NCBI GenBank assembly: GCA_028112705.1
Contig: JAOGYN010000009.1
Coordinates: forward strand, 17,483-81,482
DNA from: GCA-002712045 sp028112705
Lineage (GTDB): Bacteria > Pseudomonadota > Alphaproteobacteria > Rhodobacterales > Rhodobacteraceae
Direction of reading: 5' to 3'
Length of the DNA stretch: 64,000 bases
The notes under the pieces were generated by a model. The model ran no database searches. It saw nothing but the letters and a program-made list of their open reading frames with translations, and had not been told where the DNA came from. The position numbers were made by a program, and so were the translations under genes. Numbering within the stretch: the first letter of the stretch is position 1; each line of letters begins with the position of its first letter. Shown here piece by piece: positions 8,227-17,910 of this stretch.

Positions 8227-8246
8227 ATAAAAGTAATTATCTCCAT
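8227..8246 (+). repeat. 20-bp direct repeat, copy 2
   Basis: Matches 7825-7844 in 19 of 20 positions, 402 bases downstream of copy 1, in the leader region of the cysteine synthase gene. The rest of 8153-8322 shows no gene. Confidence 0.55.
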
Positions 8247-8322
8247 GGTTAAATGCGTCAAATAAAATAGATTAATGTAATTTTTTTACTGAAGATATGT
8301 AAATATTTAGATTGGAAAAGAA

Positions 8323-9402
8323 ATGTCAAATAATGCTGGAATTTTTAAGACAAGTGGTCAAAAAAAATTATATGGGTCAATTTTAGAGACAGTTGGAAAT
8401 ACGCCAGTTATTCGACTTAATAAATTATCACCAAAAGGTATAGACATATATGTTAAAGTTGAATCTTTTAATCCAGCAGGATCAGTCAAGGATCGGCTGG
8501 CCTTGAATATCATAGAAGCTGCTGAGCGATCAGGAGATTTGAAGCCAGGGCAAACAGTGGTCGAAGCTACAAGTGGTAATACGGGTATAGGCTTAGCAAC
8601 TGTATGCGCAGCAAAGGGTTACCCACTAGTAATTACAATGGCAGATAGTTTTTCAATAGAACGTCGAAAATTAATGAGGTTTTTAGGAGCAAAAGTTATT
8701 CTTACGCCCAGAGCTGAAAAGGGTTTAGGTATGTATAAAAAAGCTAAGGAGTTAGCAGATAAGAATGGCTGGTTCTTAGCACATCAATTTGAAACCAGTG
8801 CCAATGCTGATATTCATGAGGCTACTACTGGACAAGAAATTATTAATGACTTTGGTGAAAAGAAGTTGGATTATTTTGTGACTGGTTATGGTACAGGGGG
8901 TACTGTTACAGGGGTAGCTAGGGTTTTAAGAGCGCATAGTCCTAAAACAAAAATAGTTTTGAGCGAACCTGATGTTGCCCCAATAGTTGGCTCTCAACAT
9001 ATTCAAGAACGAAATGAAAATGGGGAACCAACCGTTAGCCACCCCCATTTTCAACCACATCCCATTCAGGGTTGGACACCAGATTTTATACCACTCGTTT
9101 TACAAGAAGCTATTGATAAAAACCTGTTTGATGAGCTTTTACCTGTAAATGGTAAGGACAGTATTTATTGGTCTAAGCAACTAGCCACAAAAGAAGGTAT
9201 ATTTACTGGCGTTTCTGGTGGTGCAAGTTTAGCTGTTGCTATGGATGTTGCAAAAAATGCAAAAAATGGTTCTGTTATTTTAGCAATGTTACCAGATACA
9301 GGTGAACGCTATTTATCAACGCCATTATTTGATGATATTGAAACAGAAATGTCTAATGAAGAAATAGAGCTGTCAAAGTCAACACCTGGATTTCAAATGT
9401 AA
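8323..9402 (+). CDS. cysK: Cysteine synthase A-like PLP enzyme
   Basis: A 359-residue fold-type II PLP enzyme of the O-acetylserine sulfhydrylase family, which makes cysteine from O-acetylserine and sulfide. The PLP lysine is K56 in NPAGSVKDRLA and the substrate loop is EATSGNTGIG; the phosphate-binding loop GTGGTVTG lies near residue 190. It is longer than classical CysK (about 310-325 aa), with an N-terminal extension and an approximately 30-residue acidic tail ending EIELSKSTPGFQM, as in a common proteobacterial subtype. Cystathionine beta-synthase-like use is possible. Confidence 0.85.
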   Translation: MSNNAGIFKTSGQKKLYGSILETVGNTPVIRLNKLSPKGIDIYVKVESFNPAGSVKDRLALNIIEAAERSGDLKPGQTVVEATSGNTGIGLATVCAAKGYPLVITMADSFSIERRKLMRFLGAKVILTPRAEKGLGMYKKAKELADKNGWFLAHQFETSANADIHEATTGQEIINDFGEKKLDYFVTGYGTGGTVTGVARVLRAHSPKTKIVLSEPDVAPIVGSQHIQERNENGEPTVSHPHFQPHPIQGWTPDFIPLVLQEAIDKNLFDELLPVNGKDSIYWSKQLATKEGIFTGVSGGASLAVAMDVAKNAKNGSVILAMLPDTGERYLSTPLFDDIETEMSNEEIELSKSTPGFQM

Positions 9403-9431
9403 TTGGAACTAAGTAAAAAACTACGATCTTA

Positions 9432-10322
9432 TTATTTCGCAATAACTTTTTTTAAAAAATCCAATAAATCTTTTTTTGGTTTTTTATATTCTAATAAGGA
9501 ATGCTCGTATTGGAGATGGCCATCTGAATAGATAATTCCTTTGCTTCCGTTTTCTTTATTTAGAAGTGGACCGCAGCCCAATTTATAATTTGAGTAAGCA
9601 AACCATGGGTCAGCTTTACCAACCAGAGATAAAACCATTTCACGCTTGGTTGCATTCATACCGCTATATTCTGGCCAAGAATCAGGATTGCAATTCCATC
9701 CCTCAATAATCCGCCCTTTTAATTTTTGGGAGACATCAGAAAATTTTAACGTCGCTGTTGCAACACCACCTTGGCTATGACCCATTAATATTATATTTTC
9801 CTCATCTACAAAGTTAAAACCTTTTAATTGTTTTATTGCGTATTTGGCATCAAACCGCCTTATATTGAGCGTCCCTCTATAAAGGCCGCCCTTGTAAGTA
9901 TATATATCGCATGATTTTGGGTATTTTGAGCGGGCAAAACTTACTGGTGCAATTGTTAAAAACCCATTGTCAGCTAAAAATTTAATTCTGTGATGGGTTC
10001 CAGAATGAATACCATAACAGCCATGTAAAAAAATAACAGTTGGAAGCTTTTTATTTTTTTCAAATAAATCTTCACCTATCATATCAACGCTTGATAGTTT
10101 TGATTTTCCAACTCCATATGGAATTCGAACGATTGAGCTTTTCCATGTACGTTCCATTTCTACTGGATTTGACCAATACTCTTTCATCATTTCCTTTGGT
10201 GGGGTGAATTTGGTATTAGAATTATTTGTACCATTTATTTCTAATTCACTGGAGTACAATGAAATTGGGAAGAATATTATTAAATTTATAATCAAAAATA
10301 AATAAATACGCATGGTGCTCAT
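9432..10322 (-). CDS. Exported alpha/beta hydrolase (dienelactone hydrolase-like)
   Basis: A 296-residue protein with an N-terminal hydrophobic signal sequence ending near LYSSELE. An alpha/beta-hydrolase domain follows, with the oxyanion strand TVIFLHGCYG, the nucleophile elbow GHSQGG, and candidate acid and base residues in VGKADPW and SDGHLQYEHS. The natural substrate is unknown; esters or small lactones are plausible. It is a single minus-strand gene between cysK and a divergent DMT exporter. The ATG at 10313 is an alternative start. Confidence 0.7.
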   Translation of the reverse strand: MSTMRIYLFLIINLIIFFPISLYSSELEINGTNNSNTKFTPPKEMMKEYWSNPVEMERTWKSSIVRIPYGVGKSKLSSVDMIGEDLFEKNKKLPTVIFLHGCYGIHSGTHHRIKFLADNGFLTIAPVSFARSKYPKSCDIYTYKGGLYRGTLNIRRFDAKYAIKQLKGFNFVDEENIILMGHSQGGVATATLKFSDVSQKLKGRIIEGWNCNPDSWPEYSGMNATKREMVLSLVGKADPWFAYSNYKLGCGPLLNKENGSKGIIYSDGHLQYEHSLLEYKKPKKDLLDFLKKVIAK

Positions 10323-10438
10323 TAAGATTTTTAACTATTAAACGCAATTTATATTTTTAAGTAACAATGGATTGCTATTAGTGTATACAAAATACATTGC
10401 TTTAGTTGAGAGTAAATCTAATAGATTGAGATTATATT

Positions 10439-11347
10439 TTGTTGCCAGATGCGAATCTTTCTGCACGTAAAAAAACATTTCAAGCAATTGGTATACTTTT
10501 ATTGGCTATTACATGTTTTGATATCATGGCAGTGTTTGTTCGAATTTTATTAGAGCACTACAGCCCTCAAGAATTATCAGCATATAGGAACGTCATAGGA
10601 GTAATACCAAGCATTATTCTTTTAATTTATACGAGGGAACTCACTTTAAATTTTTCAACTTTGATTATTAAACAATGGCGATTAGCACTTTTTAGAGGAT
10701 TTTCAGTTGCTTTAGCCCAACTGTGTTATTATTCAGCAATTGGTGTTTTGGACTTAGCGACTGTTTCTACGCTTGGTCAAACAAACGCATTTTTTGTTGT
10801 TATTCTATCTGTTGTTATAATAGGAGAAAAAGTTGGAATATGGAGATGGGCTGCGCTATCTCTTGGCTTTCTTGGCGCCATGTTAATTCTAAGGCCTGGA
10901 ACTGATGCTTTTTCAGTTTATGCCTTACTACCGATTTGTGCGGCATTTTTATATGGATTTTCTATTTCCACACTCCCAAAATTTGACCGTAGTATTTCAA
11001 ATGGGTTACTTTATTTATATTCATCAATAGGTGCAGGCATCGGTGCAATTATTTTAGCGGCATTAATGACCGATTTTACGCCAATTCACTCCTTTCGGCA
11101 TATGGTACTAATTTTTATAATGTCGATAACTGGAGGTATAGGTGTGCTTTTGATGATGATTGCATATAGGATGGCACCACCTTCCGTTTTGGCTCCTTTT
11201 ATTTATTTTGGGATAATAACAGCATTTATGTTTGGATGGATATTCTTTGGTGAATTCCCGATTGATACTCTTTTCCCAGGCGTACTTTTGATTGTTGGAG
11301 CAGGCGTCTTAATAGTATGGCGAGAAAATCAAGCAAATAAAAGTTGA
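10439..11347 (+). CDS. DMT superfamily (EamA) transporter
   Basis: A 302-residue protein with about ten hydrophobic helices in two EamA repeats, for example GWIFFGEFP in the second half and VILSVVIIGEKVG at the end of the first. EamA proteins are inner-membrane exporters or importers of metabolites such as amino acids. No ATG is available; the TTG at 10439 follows a weak GAG eight bases upstream, and TTG 10442 is equally possible. One of four DMT-type transporters in the window. Confidence 0.75.
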   Translation: MLPDANLSARKKTFQAIGILLLAITCFDIMAVFVRILLEHYSPQELSAYRNVIGVIPSIILLIYTRELTLNFSTLIIKQWRLALFRGFSVALAQLCYYSAIGVLDLATVSTLGQTNAFFVVILSVVIIGEKVGIWRWAALSLGFLGAMLILRPGTDAFSVYALLPICAAFLYGFSISTLPKFDRSISNGLLYLYSSIGAGIGAIILAALMTDFTPIHSFRHMVLIFIMSITGGIGVLLMMIAYRMAPPSVLAPFIYFGIITAFMFGWIFFGEFPIDTLFPGVLLIVGAGVLIVWRENQANKS

Positions 11348-11352
11348 GGGTT

Positions 11353-12828
11353 TCATAGTATATCTGCAAAATGTGATAATAGTTTATGTTTTAATATTTT
11401 ACCTGTCGCAGCAGTTGGGAATTGTCTAATAATAAAAATCCTTTGAGGAATTTTGTATGGTGCAAGTTGCTTTTTTAACCAAAGCTTTAATATATTTTCC
11501 GTAATACTTCCATCTGTGAGAATGAAAGCTAGAATCTCTTCATTGTTCTTTATGTTCCTTCCAATCACAGCAGATTGATAAACGCTTGGATGCTTTGTAA
11601 GCATTGCTTCCACTTCGGGCGGGTAGACATTAAAGCCTGATCGAATTATTAATTCTTTTAATCGCCCTACAACAAAGATTGATCCATCAGGCTCAATATA
11701 ACCTAGATCACCAGTTTTAAAAAATCCATCAGGGGTTATTGCATCTTTAGTCATTTTTGGTTCTCTATAATAACCTTTCATTATATTTTTACCTCTAACT
11801 AAGATCTCGCCAATATTTTCTTGATTTGGATTTCTGATCTTGACCTCAACATCTGGCATAGCAAAACCAACAGACAAATCTGTTCGGGGATATTCATTTG
11901 TTGTAACAGATATTGTAGGTGAAGTTTCTGTTATGCCATAACCATTATTCAATTGAAGGCCAAAAATTTCTTCAATTTGTTTTTTCAAATCTGGATCTAA
12001 TGGTGCCCCACCTGTAGCTAGATTTCTTAATTTAGGGGCTTCTAATTTTTCATTATTTTGATCCAATAATTCGATTATTGATGCAAACATTTGAGGAACA
12101 CCAGGAAACCTGGTTATACCATCCCTTAAAAATTTTAATACTTCAATTGGCCTAAACCGTGGTACAAATTTTATAGAGCCTCCAGCAAAAATTATAGGCA
12201 AGAACGCTGATGCCAAGCAGTATATATGTGTTCCTGGTAGGACTCCCAAAACTCTATCGTTACAATTTAAACCAATGTAGTTTGCAGAATTACTAGCATT
12301 GAAAAGTAAATTATTGTGGGTAAGCATTACACCTTTTGGCTCACTAGTTGTACCTGTTGTATACAATAAAGTTGCAACCTGTTCTCCATTTTTAATTACT
12401 TCTTCAGGCTCTTGCTTATTAATTGAAGTACATACTATAGGTCCACAATCTAACTTTCCTATAGTTTTTGCGTTCAAAAAATTAGCGTGAATTTTCGCAT
12501 CTTTTGAAGATTCTGTCGTAAATAAAACACATTTTGCTTTTGAGTGTTGGATAACTGCTGTTAGTTCTTTTCTTGATTGACGTGCATTTACTAAAACACT
12601 CCATGCATTAATTTCACTAAGAGCAAATATTGCAACTGCATACATAGCAGAGTTTTCTGATACGAGGACTACCCTATCCCCACCCAATATACCATGTGCT
12701 ATTAGTTTTTTGGCTAGGAGAGAGGACATTTGTTTTAATTTTAAATAACTATATTCTGATCCCTCAAAATCAATAATTGCGAGGGAGTTAGGGGACTTGT
12801 TATTTAATAATTCATGAATTCGTTTCAA
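11353..12828 (-). CDS. AMP-forming acyl-CoA ligase (ANL superfamily)
   Basis: A 491-residue adenylate-forming enzyme with the P-loop signature LLYTTGTTSEPKGVMLTH, the A5-type motif NNGYGITETSPT, the hinge TGDLGYIEPDG, and the C-terminal catalytic lysine region PTAATGKILKHKL. It should activate a carboxylic acid via acyl-AMP to acyl-CoA. Chain length cannot be read; relatives include 4-coumarate and medium/long-chain ligases. It is divergent from another ANL gene 165 bases away (intergenic 12829-12993), so the two may share a control region. Confidence 0.8.
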   Translation of the reverse strand: MKRIHELLNNKSPNSLAIIDFEGSEYSYLKLKQMSSLLAKKLIAHGILGGDRVVLVSENSAMYAVAIFALSEINAWSVLVNARQSRKELTAVIQHSKAKCVLFTTESSKDAKIHANFLNAKTIGKLDCGPIVCTSINKQEPEEVIKNGEQVATLLYTTGTTSEPKGVMLTHNNLLFNASNSANYIGLNCNDRVLGVLPGTHIYCLASAFLPIIFAGGSIKFVPRFRPIEVLKFLRDGITRFPGVPQMFASIIELLDQNNEKLEAPKLRNLATGGAPLDPDLKKQIEEIFGLQLNNGYGITETSPTISVTTNEYPRTDLSVGFAMPDVEVKIRNPNQENIGEILVRGKNIMKGYYREPKMTKDAITPDGFFKTGDLGYIEPDGSIFVVGRLKELIIRSGFNVYPPEVEAMLTKHPSVYQSAVIGRNIKNNEEILAFILTDGSITENILKLWLKKQLAPYKIPQRIFIIRQFPTAATGKILKHKLLSHFADIL

Positions 12829-12993
12829 TGTTTGGATATCCTAAATATTACAACAAAATTTGCCTTCTTAGTTATACTGAATCGCATAAAAAATCGTCAT
12901 CTTTGTGTTAAAAATGGTAGCTTCTTCTTCTGAAGAGTGTCAACATATATGGGTTAGAGATTATAATAAATTAAAAATAGGCAGGGAATAGTA

Positions 12994-14613
12994 ATGAAGG
13001 GCATGATGATGCATCGTCCGTTACGTATAGCGGATATATTGACTTTTGGTGAAGAGACTCACGGTGATGCTGAAATAATATCGGTAACTGTAGAGGGCGG
13101 CATTCATAGAACCACATATGGTGAAACTGCCCCACGTGTAAGAAAGCTAGCTAATGGATTGTTATCTTTCGGTGTTAAATTAGGTGACAGGGTAGCAACA
13201 TTAGCATGGAATGGGTATCGTCACTTTGAGCTTTATTATGCAATTTCAGGAATTGGTGCTGTTTGTCATACTATAAACCCACGCCTTTCTGCTGAGCAAA
13301 TGATTTACATTATAAACCACGCAGGAGATTCAATAATTTGTGTGGATTTAACATTTGTTCCAATATTAGAAGGTATAAAAGATAAAGTTCCCTCTAATAT
13401 GAAATATATAATAATGACTGATCGAGATCATATGCCTGATACGATACTAGAAAATGTTTTATGCTATGAGGAGGTATTGGAGAAAGGAGATTCAAATATT
13501 GAATGGCCTGAATTTCCAGAAGAAACAGCTTCTAGTTTATGTTATACTTCTGGAACCACCGGTAATCCTAAAGGATCTTTGTATACGCACAGATCTACTG
13601 TCTTACATTCTCTAACAGCAGGTATTTCATTTCCAGAAACTATGCGGGCAGGTGTTAGAATATTACCAGTTGTACCCCTATTTCATGTAAATGCTTGGGG
13701 ACTAGCTTATGCTGCGCCACTTGTTGGAGCATCTATTATCTTTCCTGGGCCTAATCTTGATGGTAAAAGTATTTTTGATCTTATGGATAGTGAAAATGTT
13801 TTTTCTGCATGGGGAGTGCCAACTGTCTGGTTAGGTCTTCTGAGTGAAATCGAGAACCGTGGCCGTATTCCTAATGGTTTTGGAGAAGCTATTATTGGTG
13901 GATCAGCAGTTCCAAGATATATGGTTGAATCTTTTGAAAAATTAAGTGTTTCGGTCTGTCATGCATGGGGAATGACTGAAATGAGCCCTATTGGTACTAA
14001 TGGAAGATTGTCCCCGGCACATTCAAAATTACCAATGAATGAAAAAATTGATTTGAAGGTCAAACAGGGTCGTCGTGTTTATGGTGTTGAACTAAAAATT
14101 GTAGATGAATCTGGAAATAAAGTTCCGCATGACGGTGTTTCAAATGGTGAGCTGTATGTTCGAGGCAACATGATTATCTCAGATTATTATAATAATCCTG
14201 AGGCAACTCGAGATGCGATAGATGCTGATGGTTGGTTTGGAACTGGCGATGTAGCAACAATTGATTCAGATGGATTTCTCACTATAACTGATCGAGCTAA
14301 GGATCTTATTAAATCTGGTGGTGAATGGATTAGCTCAATTGATGTTGAAAATATGGCAATGGGACATCCAGACGTTTCAAATTGTGCTGTAATTGCTATT
14401 CCAGATCCTAAATGGGATGAGCGACCATTGTTAATAGTTGTACCAGTACCTGATATTGAACCTGATTCAAAAAGCATTCTTGAACATTTGGGTAAAAACT
14501 TAGCAAAATGGCAAATACCTGATAAAATTATTTACGTCGATAGCCTACCCTTGACAGCTACTGGAAAGGTTTCAAAATTAACGCTCAGAAAACAGCATAG
14601 TGGCAACAATTAA
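12994..14613 (+). CDS. Fatty-acid/methylmercaptopropionate-type CoA ligase (DmdB-like)
   Basis: A 539-residue ANL ligase with P-loop CYTSGTTGNPKGSLYTH, HAWGMTEMSPIGT, the hinge WFGTGDVATID and the C-terminal PLTATGKVSKLTLRK. Its length and N-terminal segments such as RVATLAWNGYRHFELYYAIS and GAVCHTINPRL are, from memory, very close to the roseobacter DmdB ligases that activate 3-methylmercaptopropionate during DMSP demethylation. That family also contains generic medium-chain acyl-CoA synthetases, so the substrate is open. Start ATG 12994 follows an AGGGA site. Confidence 0.75.
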   Translation: MKGMMMHRPLRIADILTFGEETHGDAEIISVTVEGGIHRTTYGETAPRVRKLANGLLSFGVKLGDRVATLAWNGYRHFELYYAISGIGAVCHTINPRLSAEQMIYIINHAGDSIICVDLTFVPILEGIKDKVPSNMKYIIMTDRDHMPDTILENVLCYEEVLEKGDSNIEWPEFPEETASSLCYTSGTTGNPKGSLYTHRSTVLHSLTAGISFPETMRAGVRILPVVPLFHVNAWGLAYAAPLVGASIIFPGPNLDGKSIFDLMDSENVFSAWGVPTVWLGLLSEIENRGRIPNGFGEAIIGGSAVPRYMVESFEKLSVSVCHAWGMTEMSPIGTNGRLSPAHSKLPMNEKIDLKVKQGRRVYGVELKIVDESGNKVPHDGVSNGELYVRGNMIISDYYNNPEATRDAIDADGWFGTGDVATIDSDGFLTITDRAKDLIKSGGEWISSIDVENMAMGHPDVSNCAVIAIPDPKWDERPLLIVVPVPDIEPDSKSILEHLGKNLAKWQIPDKIIYVDSLPLTATGKVSKLTLRKQHSGNN

Positions 14614-14677
14614 TTAATAAATTAAGTTGTTTTTCAATTTGAGATTATGTTTAAAATGAATAGAGGAATTAGATTGA

Positions 14678-15886
14678 ATGGTTGTTAATTCTACTGAAAA
14701 GCTAGGGTTTGATCCAGATAGATTAAACAAAATAACTGACTGGATGCAGCGGTATGTTGATGAAAAGAAATTTCCTGGGAGCTCTCTTTTAATTAATAGA
14801 AACGGGAGTGAAGTTTTTTATTCAGACGTTGGAAGTCGAGATATTTCAGATGGATTGCCATTTGAACGAGATACTATTGTCAGAATTTATTCTATGACAA
14901 AGCTTATAACTTCTGTCATCTTAATGAAGCTTGTGGAAAAAGGTCTCTTCTCGCTTGAAACCCCGGTATCTGAATTTATTCCTTCATTTAAAAATATGCG
15001 ATCTTTAGTAACAAATGCAAATTCAATAGATCAGACTGAAACCTGTGATACGCCCACTTTGCATCATTTATTAACGCATACGAGCGGTCTTAGTTATAGT
15101 TTTAATCCTGGACTGCTGGCAGGAGAAATGGAGAGGGCTGGATTAACAATGGGGGAGATGTTTAACTTTACGTTAAAAGATGCTGTAACTGAACTATCAA
15201 AATTACCCCTTTCCTTTAAGCCAGGCAGCCGCTGGGAGTACTCAGTTTCCACTGATTTGCTTGGAAGAGTGATAGAAATTGTTTCTGGAAAAACCTTAGA
15301 TAAGGTTTTCAGAGAAGAAATTTTTGAGCCATTGGGAATGGAGGAAACGTCATTTAAGATTGACCTTAAATCTATCGATCGATTTGCATCACTTTATTCA
15401 CCATTAGAAGGTAATAGCTTAACTTTGGTGGATCATCGTGACACAACACCCTACCGAAACCCATTATTATTCTCAGGTGGAGGAGGCCTCGTTAGTACAA
15501 TTGATGATTATATGAAGTTTGGTGAAATGATTTGTGCTGGTGGCATTTATAAAAACACGCGTATTATTTCTTCAAAAACTTTGAATTTTATGCGGTTGAA
15601 TCATTTACGGGGAGATATAGCGTCTTTGGGTCCAGAGAGTTTTGCTGAGCAACCAATGGATGGAATGGGTTTTGGATTGGGTGGTGCAGTTGTTTTAAAT
15701 CCAGGCCTTACAAGAATACCAGGAAATGTGGGTGATTTTGGGTGGGGAGGAATGGCTTCAACATTTTTTTGGACGGATCCAGTAAACAGTATGTCGGTTG
15801 TATTTTTCACGCAATTGTCACCATCGAGCAGTTATTCAAATAGAGCAGAACTAAAGGCATTAGTTCATGGAGCAATGATAAACTAA
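14678..15886 (+). CDS. Serine hydrolase, beta-lactamase class C/esterase family
   Basis: A 402-residue cytosolic protein (no signal peptide) with the SxxK nucleophile motif S72-M-T-K75, a YSVS motif near residue 190 as the catalytic tyrosine element, and LSGGGGLVSTIDDY-like glycine-rich sequence in the C-terminal half. Members include esterases (EstB type), D-aminopeptidases and transesterases. Its place between an acyl-CoA ligase and acetoacetate-CoA ligase suggests an esterase acting on a carboxylic ester, which is inference. Confidence 0.75.
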   Translation: MVVNSTEKLGFDPDRLNKITDWMQRYVDEKKFPGSSLLINRNGSEVFYSDVGSRDISDGLPFERDTIVRIYSMTKLITSVILMKLVEKGLFSLETPVSEFIPSFKNMRSLVTNANSIDQTETCDTPTLHHLLTHTSGLSYSFNPGLLAGEMERAGLTMGEMFNFTLKDAVTELSKLPLSFKPGSRWEYSVSTDLLGRVIEIVSGKTLDKVFREEIFEPLGMEETSFKIDLKSIDRFASLYSPLEGNSLTLVDHRDTTPYRNPLLFSGGGGLVSTIDDYMKFGEMICAGGIYKNTRIISSKTLNFMRLNHLRGDIASLGPESFAEQPMDGMGFGLGGAVVLNPGLTRIPGNVGDFGWGGMASTFFWTDPVNSMSVVFFTQLSPSSSYSNRAELKALVHGAMIN

Positions 15887-15924
15887 GGTGGTATTTCTTT
15901 TAATTATTATGAGGAATTTTGTTA

Positions 15925-17910
15925 ATGTCTATTGAGAGGGAGGTTTTATGGAGTCCATCCGAAAATAGATCCACCAATACTATGTTGGCCAAATATAAAT
16001 CTTGGCTGAGTTCGGAGCACTTATTGTGCTTTGATAACTATCAAGAGCTTTGGGAATGGAGTGTCGATGACATTGAGTTTTTCTGGGAAACTATTTGGGA
16101 TTTTTTTGATGTTAAGGCAAGTAAACTTTATTCAAAAGTTCTAGCAAAAAAAGAAATGCCAGGAACAGTATGGTTTCCTGGAAGTGAGCTAAATTATGTC
16201 GATCAGCTTTTACGACAGAAAGAGATAACTCCATATAAAATTGCTGTTGTTAGTCAATCTGAAACTTTTGGCCGTGTAGAACTAACGTGGACGGAGCTCT
16301 ATCAACAGGTGGCAAGTGTTGCAGATCAGTTTAGAAAAGTTGGGCTTGAAAGGGGTGACAGAGTAGTTGCCATCTTACCTAATTCCACAACTGCCTTAAT
16401 TGCATTTCTTGCTACAGCTAGTTTGGGAGGAATATGGTCTCTTTGTGCCCCTGATATGGGACATGTTGCAGTTCTAGATAGATTTAAGCAGATAAAACCA
16501 AAAATTCTGATTGCACAAGATGGGTATGTCTACGGAGGAAAAAAGATTGATCGCAAAGAGATAACTTACACTATCATGGAAAACTTACCTACATTGGAAC
16601 AAACAATAATTCTACCTGTAAGTAATGATTTACCTAAAGGTGTATTGAATTGGAAAAATCTAATTAATAGTGTGGTGGATCTCGAAACTGAACAAGTTCC
16701 TTTTGATCACCCACTATGGATTGTTTACTCCTCTGGCACTACAGGAAATCCCAAACCAATTGTGCATGGTCATGGCGGTGTTTTATTAGTTGCTGCAGCA
16801 CAATCGTTAAACATGGATTTGACAAGTCAGGATAGATTTTCATGGCTAACTTCATCAGGTTGGATCATGTGGAATGCTCAGTGGATTGCTCTTTCACGAG
16901 GGGCCACTGTGGTTATGTTTGATTTTGCACCTAATTTTCCAGATATGCTAGAAGTTTGGCGATGGGTTGATAAGGAAAGGTTGACTTATTTTGGTGCGGG
17001 AGCGGCATTCTTTCTGTCTTGCTTAAAAGCTGGGATAGAACCAATTAATACCGTTAATTTAGATGATTTAATATCTGTGGGATCAACCGGATCTCCATTG
17101 AGTTCTGCAGGATATAAGTGGATTTATAAATCTGTAAAAGCGGATGTTTGGCTGGCACCTATTTCTGGTGGAACTGATCTTGCTGCGGCTTTTGTTATGG
17201 GTAACCCAATGGATGTGGTTCGAGATGGAGAAATGCAGGCGCGCGCTTTAGGAATTGCTGTTCACTCCTTTAATGAAAAAGGGCAAAAAATAATTGGTGA
17301 AGTGGGCGAACTTGTCTGTACTAAGCCTATTCCATCAATGCCTTTATACTTTTGGGGTGATTATGATAATAAACGCCTCATCTCGAGTTATTATGATACT
17401 TACCCAGGTGTATGGAGACATGGAGATTGGATAGAATTCACCCCAAAGGGAGGTTCTGTGATTTATGGCCGTTCGGATGCAACTATAAATCGGAAAGGTT
17501 TACGTCTAGGATCATCTGAAATTTATCAAGCAGTTGAGGCGCTAGGTGAAGTGCAAGATAGTTTAGTCGTTGATTTGGAATTTTTGGGACAAGAAAGTTT
17601 TATGATTTTATTTGTTGTTTTAACCAGCAAAAAATTCCTTAATGACACTGTGACCAATACCATAAATGAATCAATACGAAGTGGCGTTTCAGCACGCTTT
17701 ATTCCCAACCAGATTGTTCAAATAGAAGAAGTTCCAAGAACGATGTCAGGGAAAAAGTTAGAAGTACCAATTAAGAGGCTTTTACTTGGTAACGATCCAA
17801 GTGAAGTGGTTAATATAGACTCTATGGCCAATCCAAAAAGTTTTGATTGGTTTAAAACTTTTGCGGATACTTATTTATCTAAAAGGAATGAGGAAAGTAA
17901 TAACTTATGA
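15925..17910 (+). CDS. aacS: Acetoacetate-CoA ligase
   Basis: The 661-residue size and motifs match acetoacetyl-CoA synthetase, a long ANL enzyme that converts acetoacetate, ATP and CoA to acetoacetyl-CoA. Visible are the P-loop IVYSSGTTGNPKPIVHGHGG, the segment LTSSGWIMWNAQWIALSRGA, ISVGSTGSPLS, and the C-terminal RTMSGKKLEVPIKRLL. An upstream TTG at 15919 is in frame, but ATG 15925 sits nine bases after GAGGA. The last four bases overlap the start of tesB (ATGA), so the two are translationally coupled. Together with phaA/phaB at 34.7-36.6 kb it links ketone bodies and hydroxybutyrate to central metabolism. Confidence 0.92.
   Translation: MSIEREVLWSPSENRSTNTMLAKYKSWLSSEHLLCFDNYQELWEWSVDDIEFFWETIWDFFDVKASKLYSKVLAKKEMPGTVWFPGSELNYVDQLLRQKEITPYKIAVVSQSETFGRVELTWTELYQQVASVADQFRKVGLERGDRVVAILPNSTTALIAFLATASLGGIWSLCAPDMGHVAVLDRFKQIKPKILIAQDGYVYGGKKIDRKEITYTIMENLPTLEQTIILPVSNDLPKGVLNWKNLINSVVDLETEQVPFDHPLWIVYSSGTTGNPKPIVHGHGGVLLVAAAQSLNMDLTSQDRFSWLTSSGWIMWNAQWIALSRGATVVMFDFAPNFPDMLEVWRWVDKERLTYFGAGAAFFLSCLKAGIEPINTVNLDDLISVGSTGSPLSSAGYKWIYKSVKADVWLAPISGGTDLAAAFVMGNPMDVVRDGEMQARALGIAVHSFNEKGQKIIGEVGELVCTKPIPSMPLYFWGDYDNKRLISSYYDTYPGVWRHGDWIEFTPKGGSVIYGRSDATINRKGLRLGSSEIYQAVEALGEVQDSLVVDLEFLGQESFMILFVVLTSKKFLNDTVTNTINESIRSGVSARFIPNQIVQIEEVPRTMSGKKLEVPIKRLLLGNDPSEVVNIDSMANPKSFDWFKTFADTYLSKRNEESNNL

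Noticed and set aside
7825..8246. Insertion sequence or transposon
   Set aside because: No transposase, terminal inverted repeats or target duplication of typical size; only two imperfect direct repeats.
12994..14613. Firm naming as dmdB
   Set aside because: The resemblance is from memory, and the family contains general acyl-CoA ligases; no linked dmd gene supports it.
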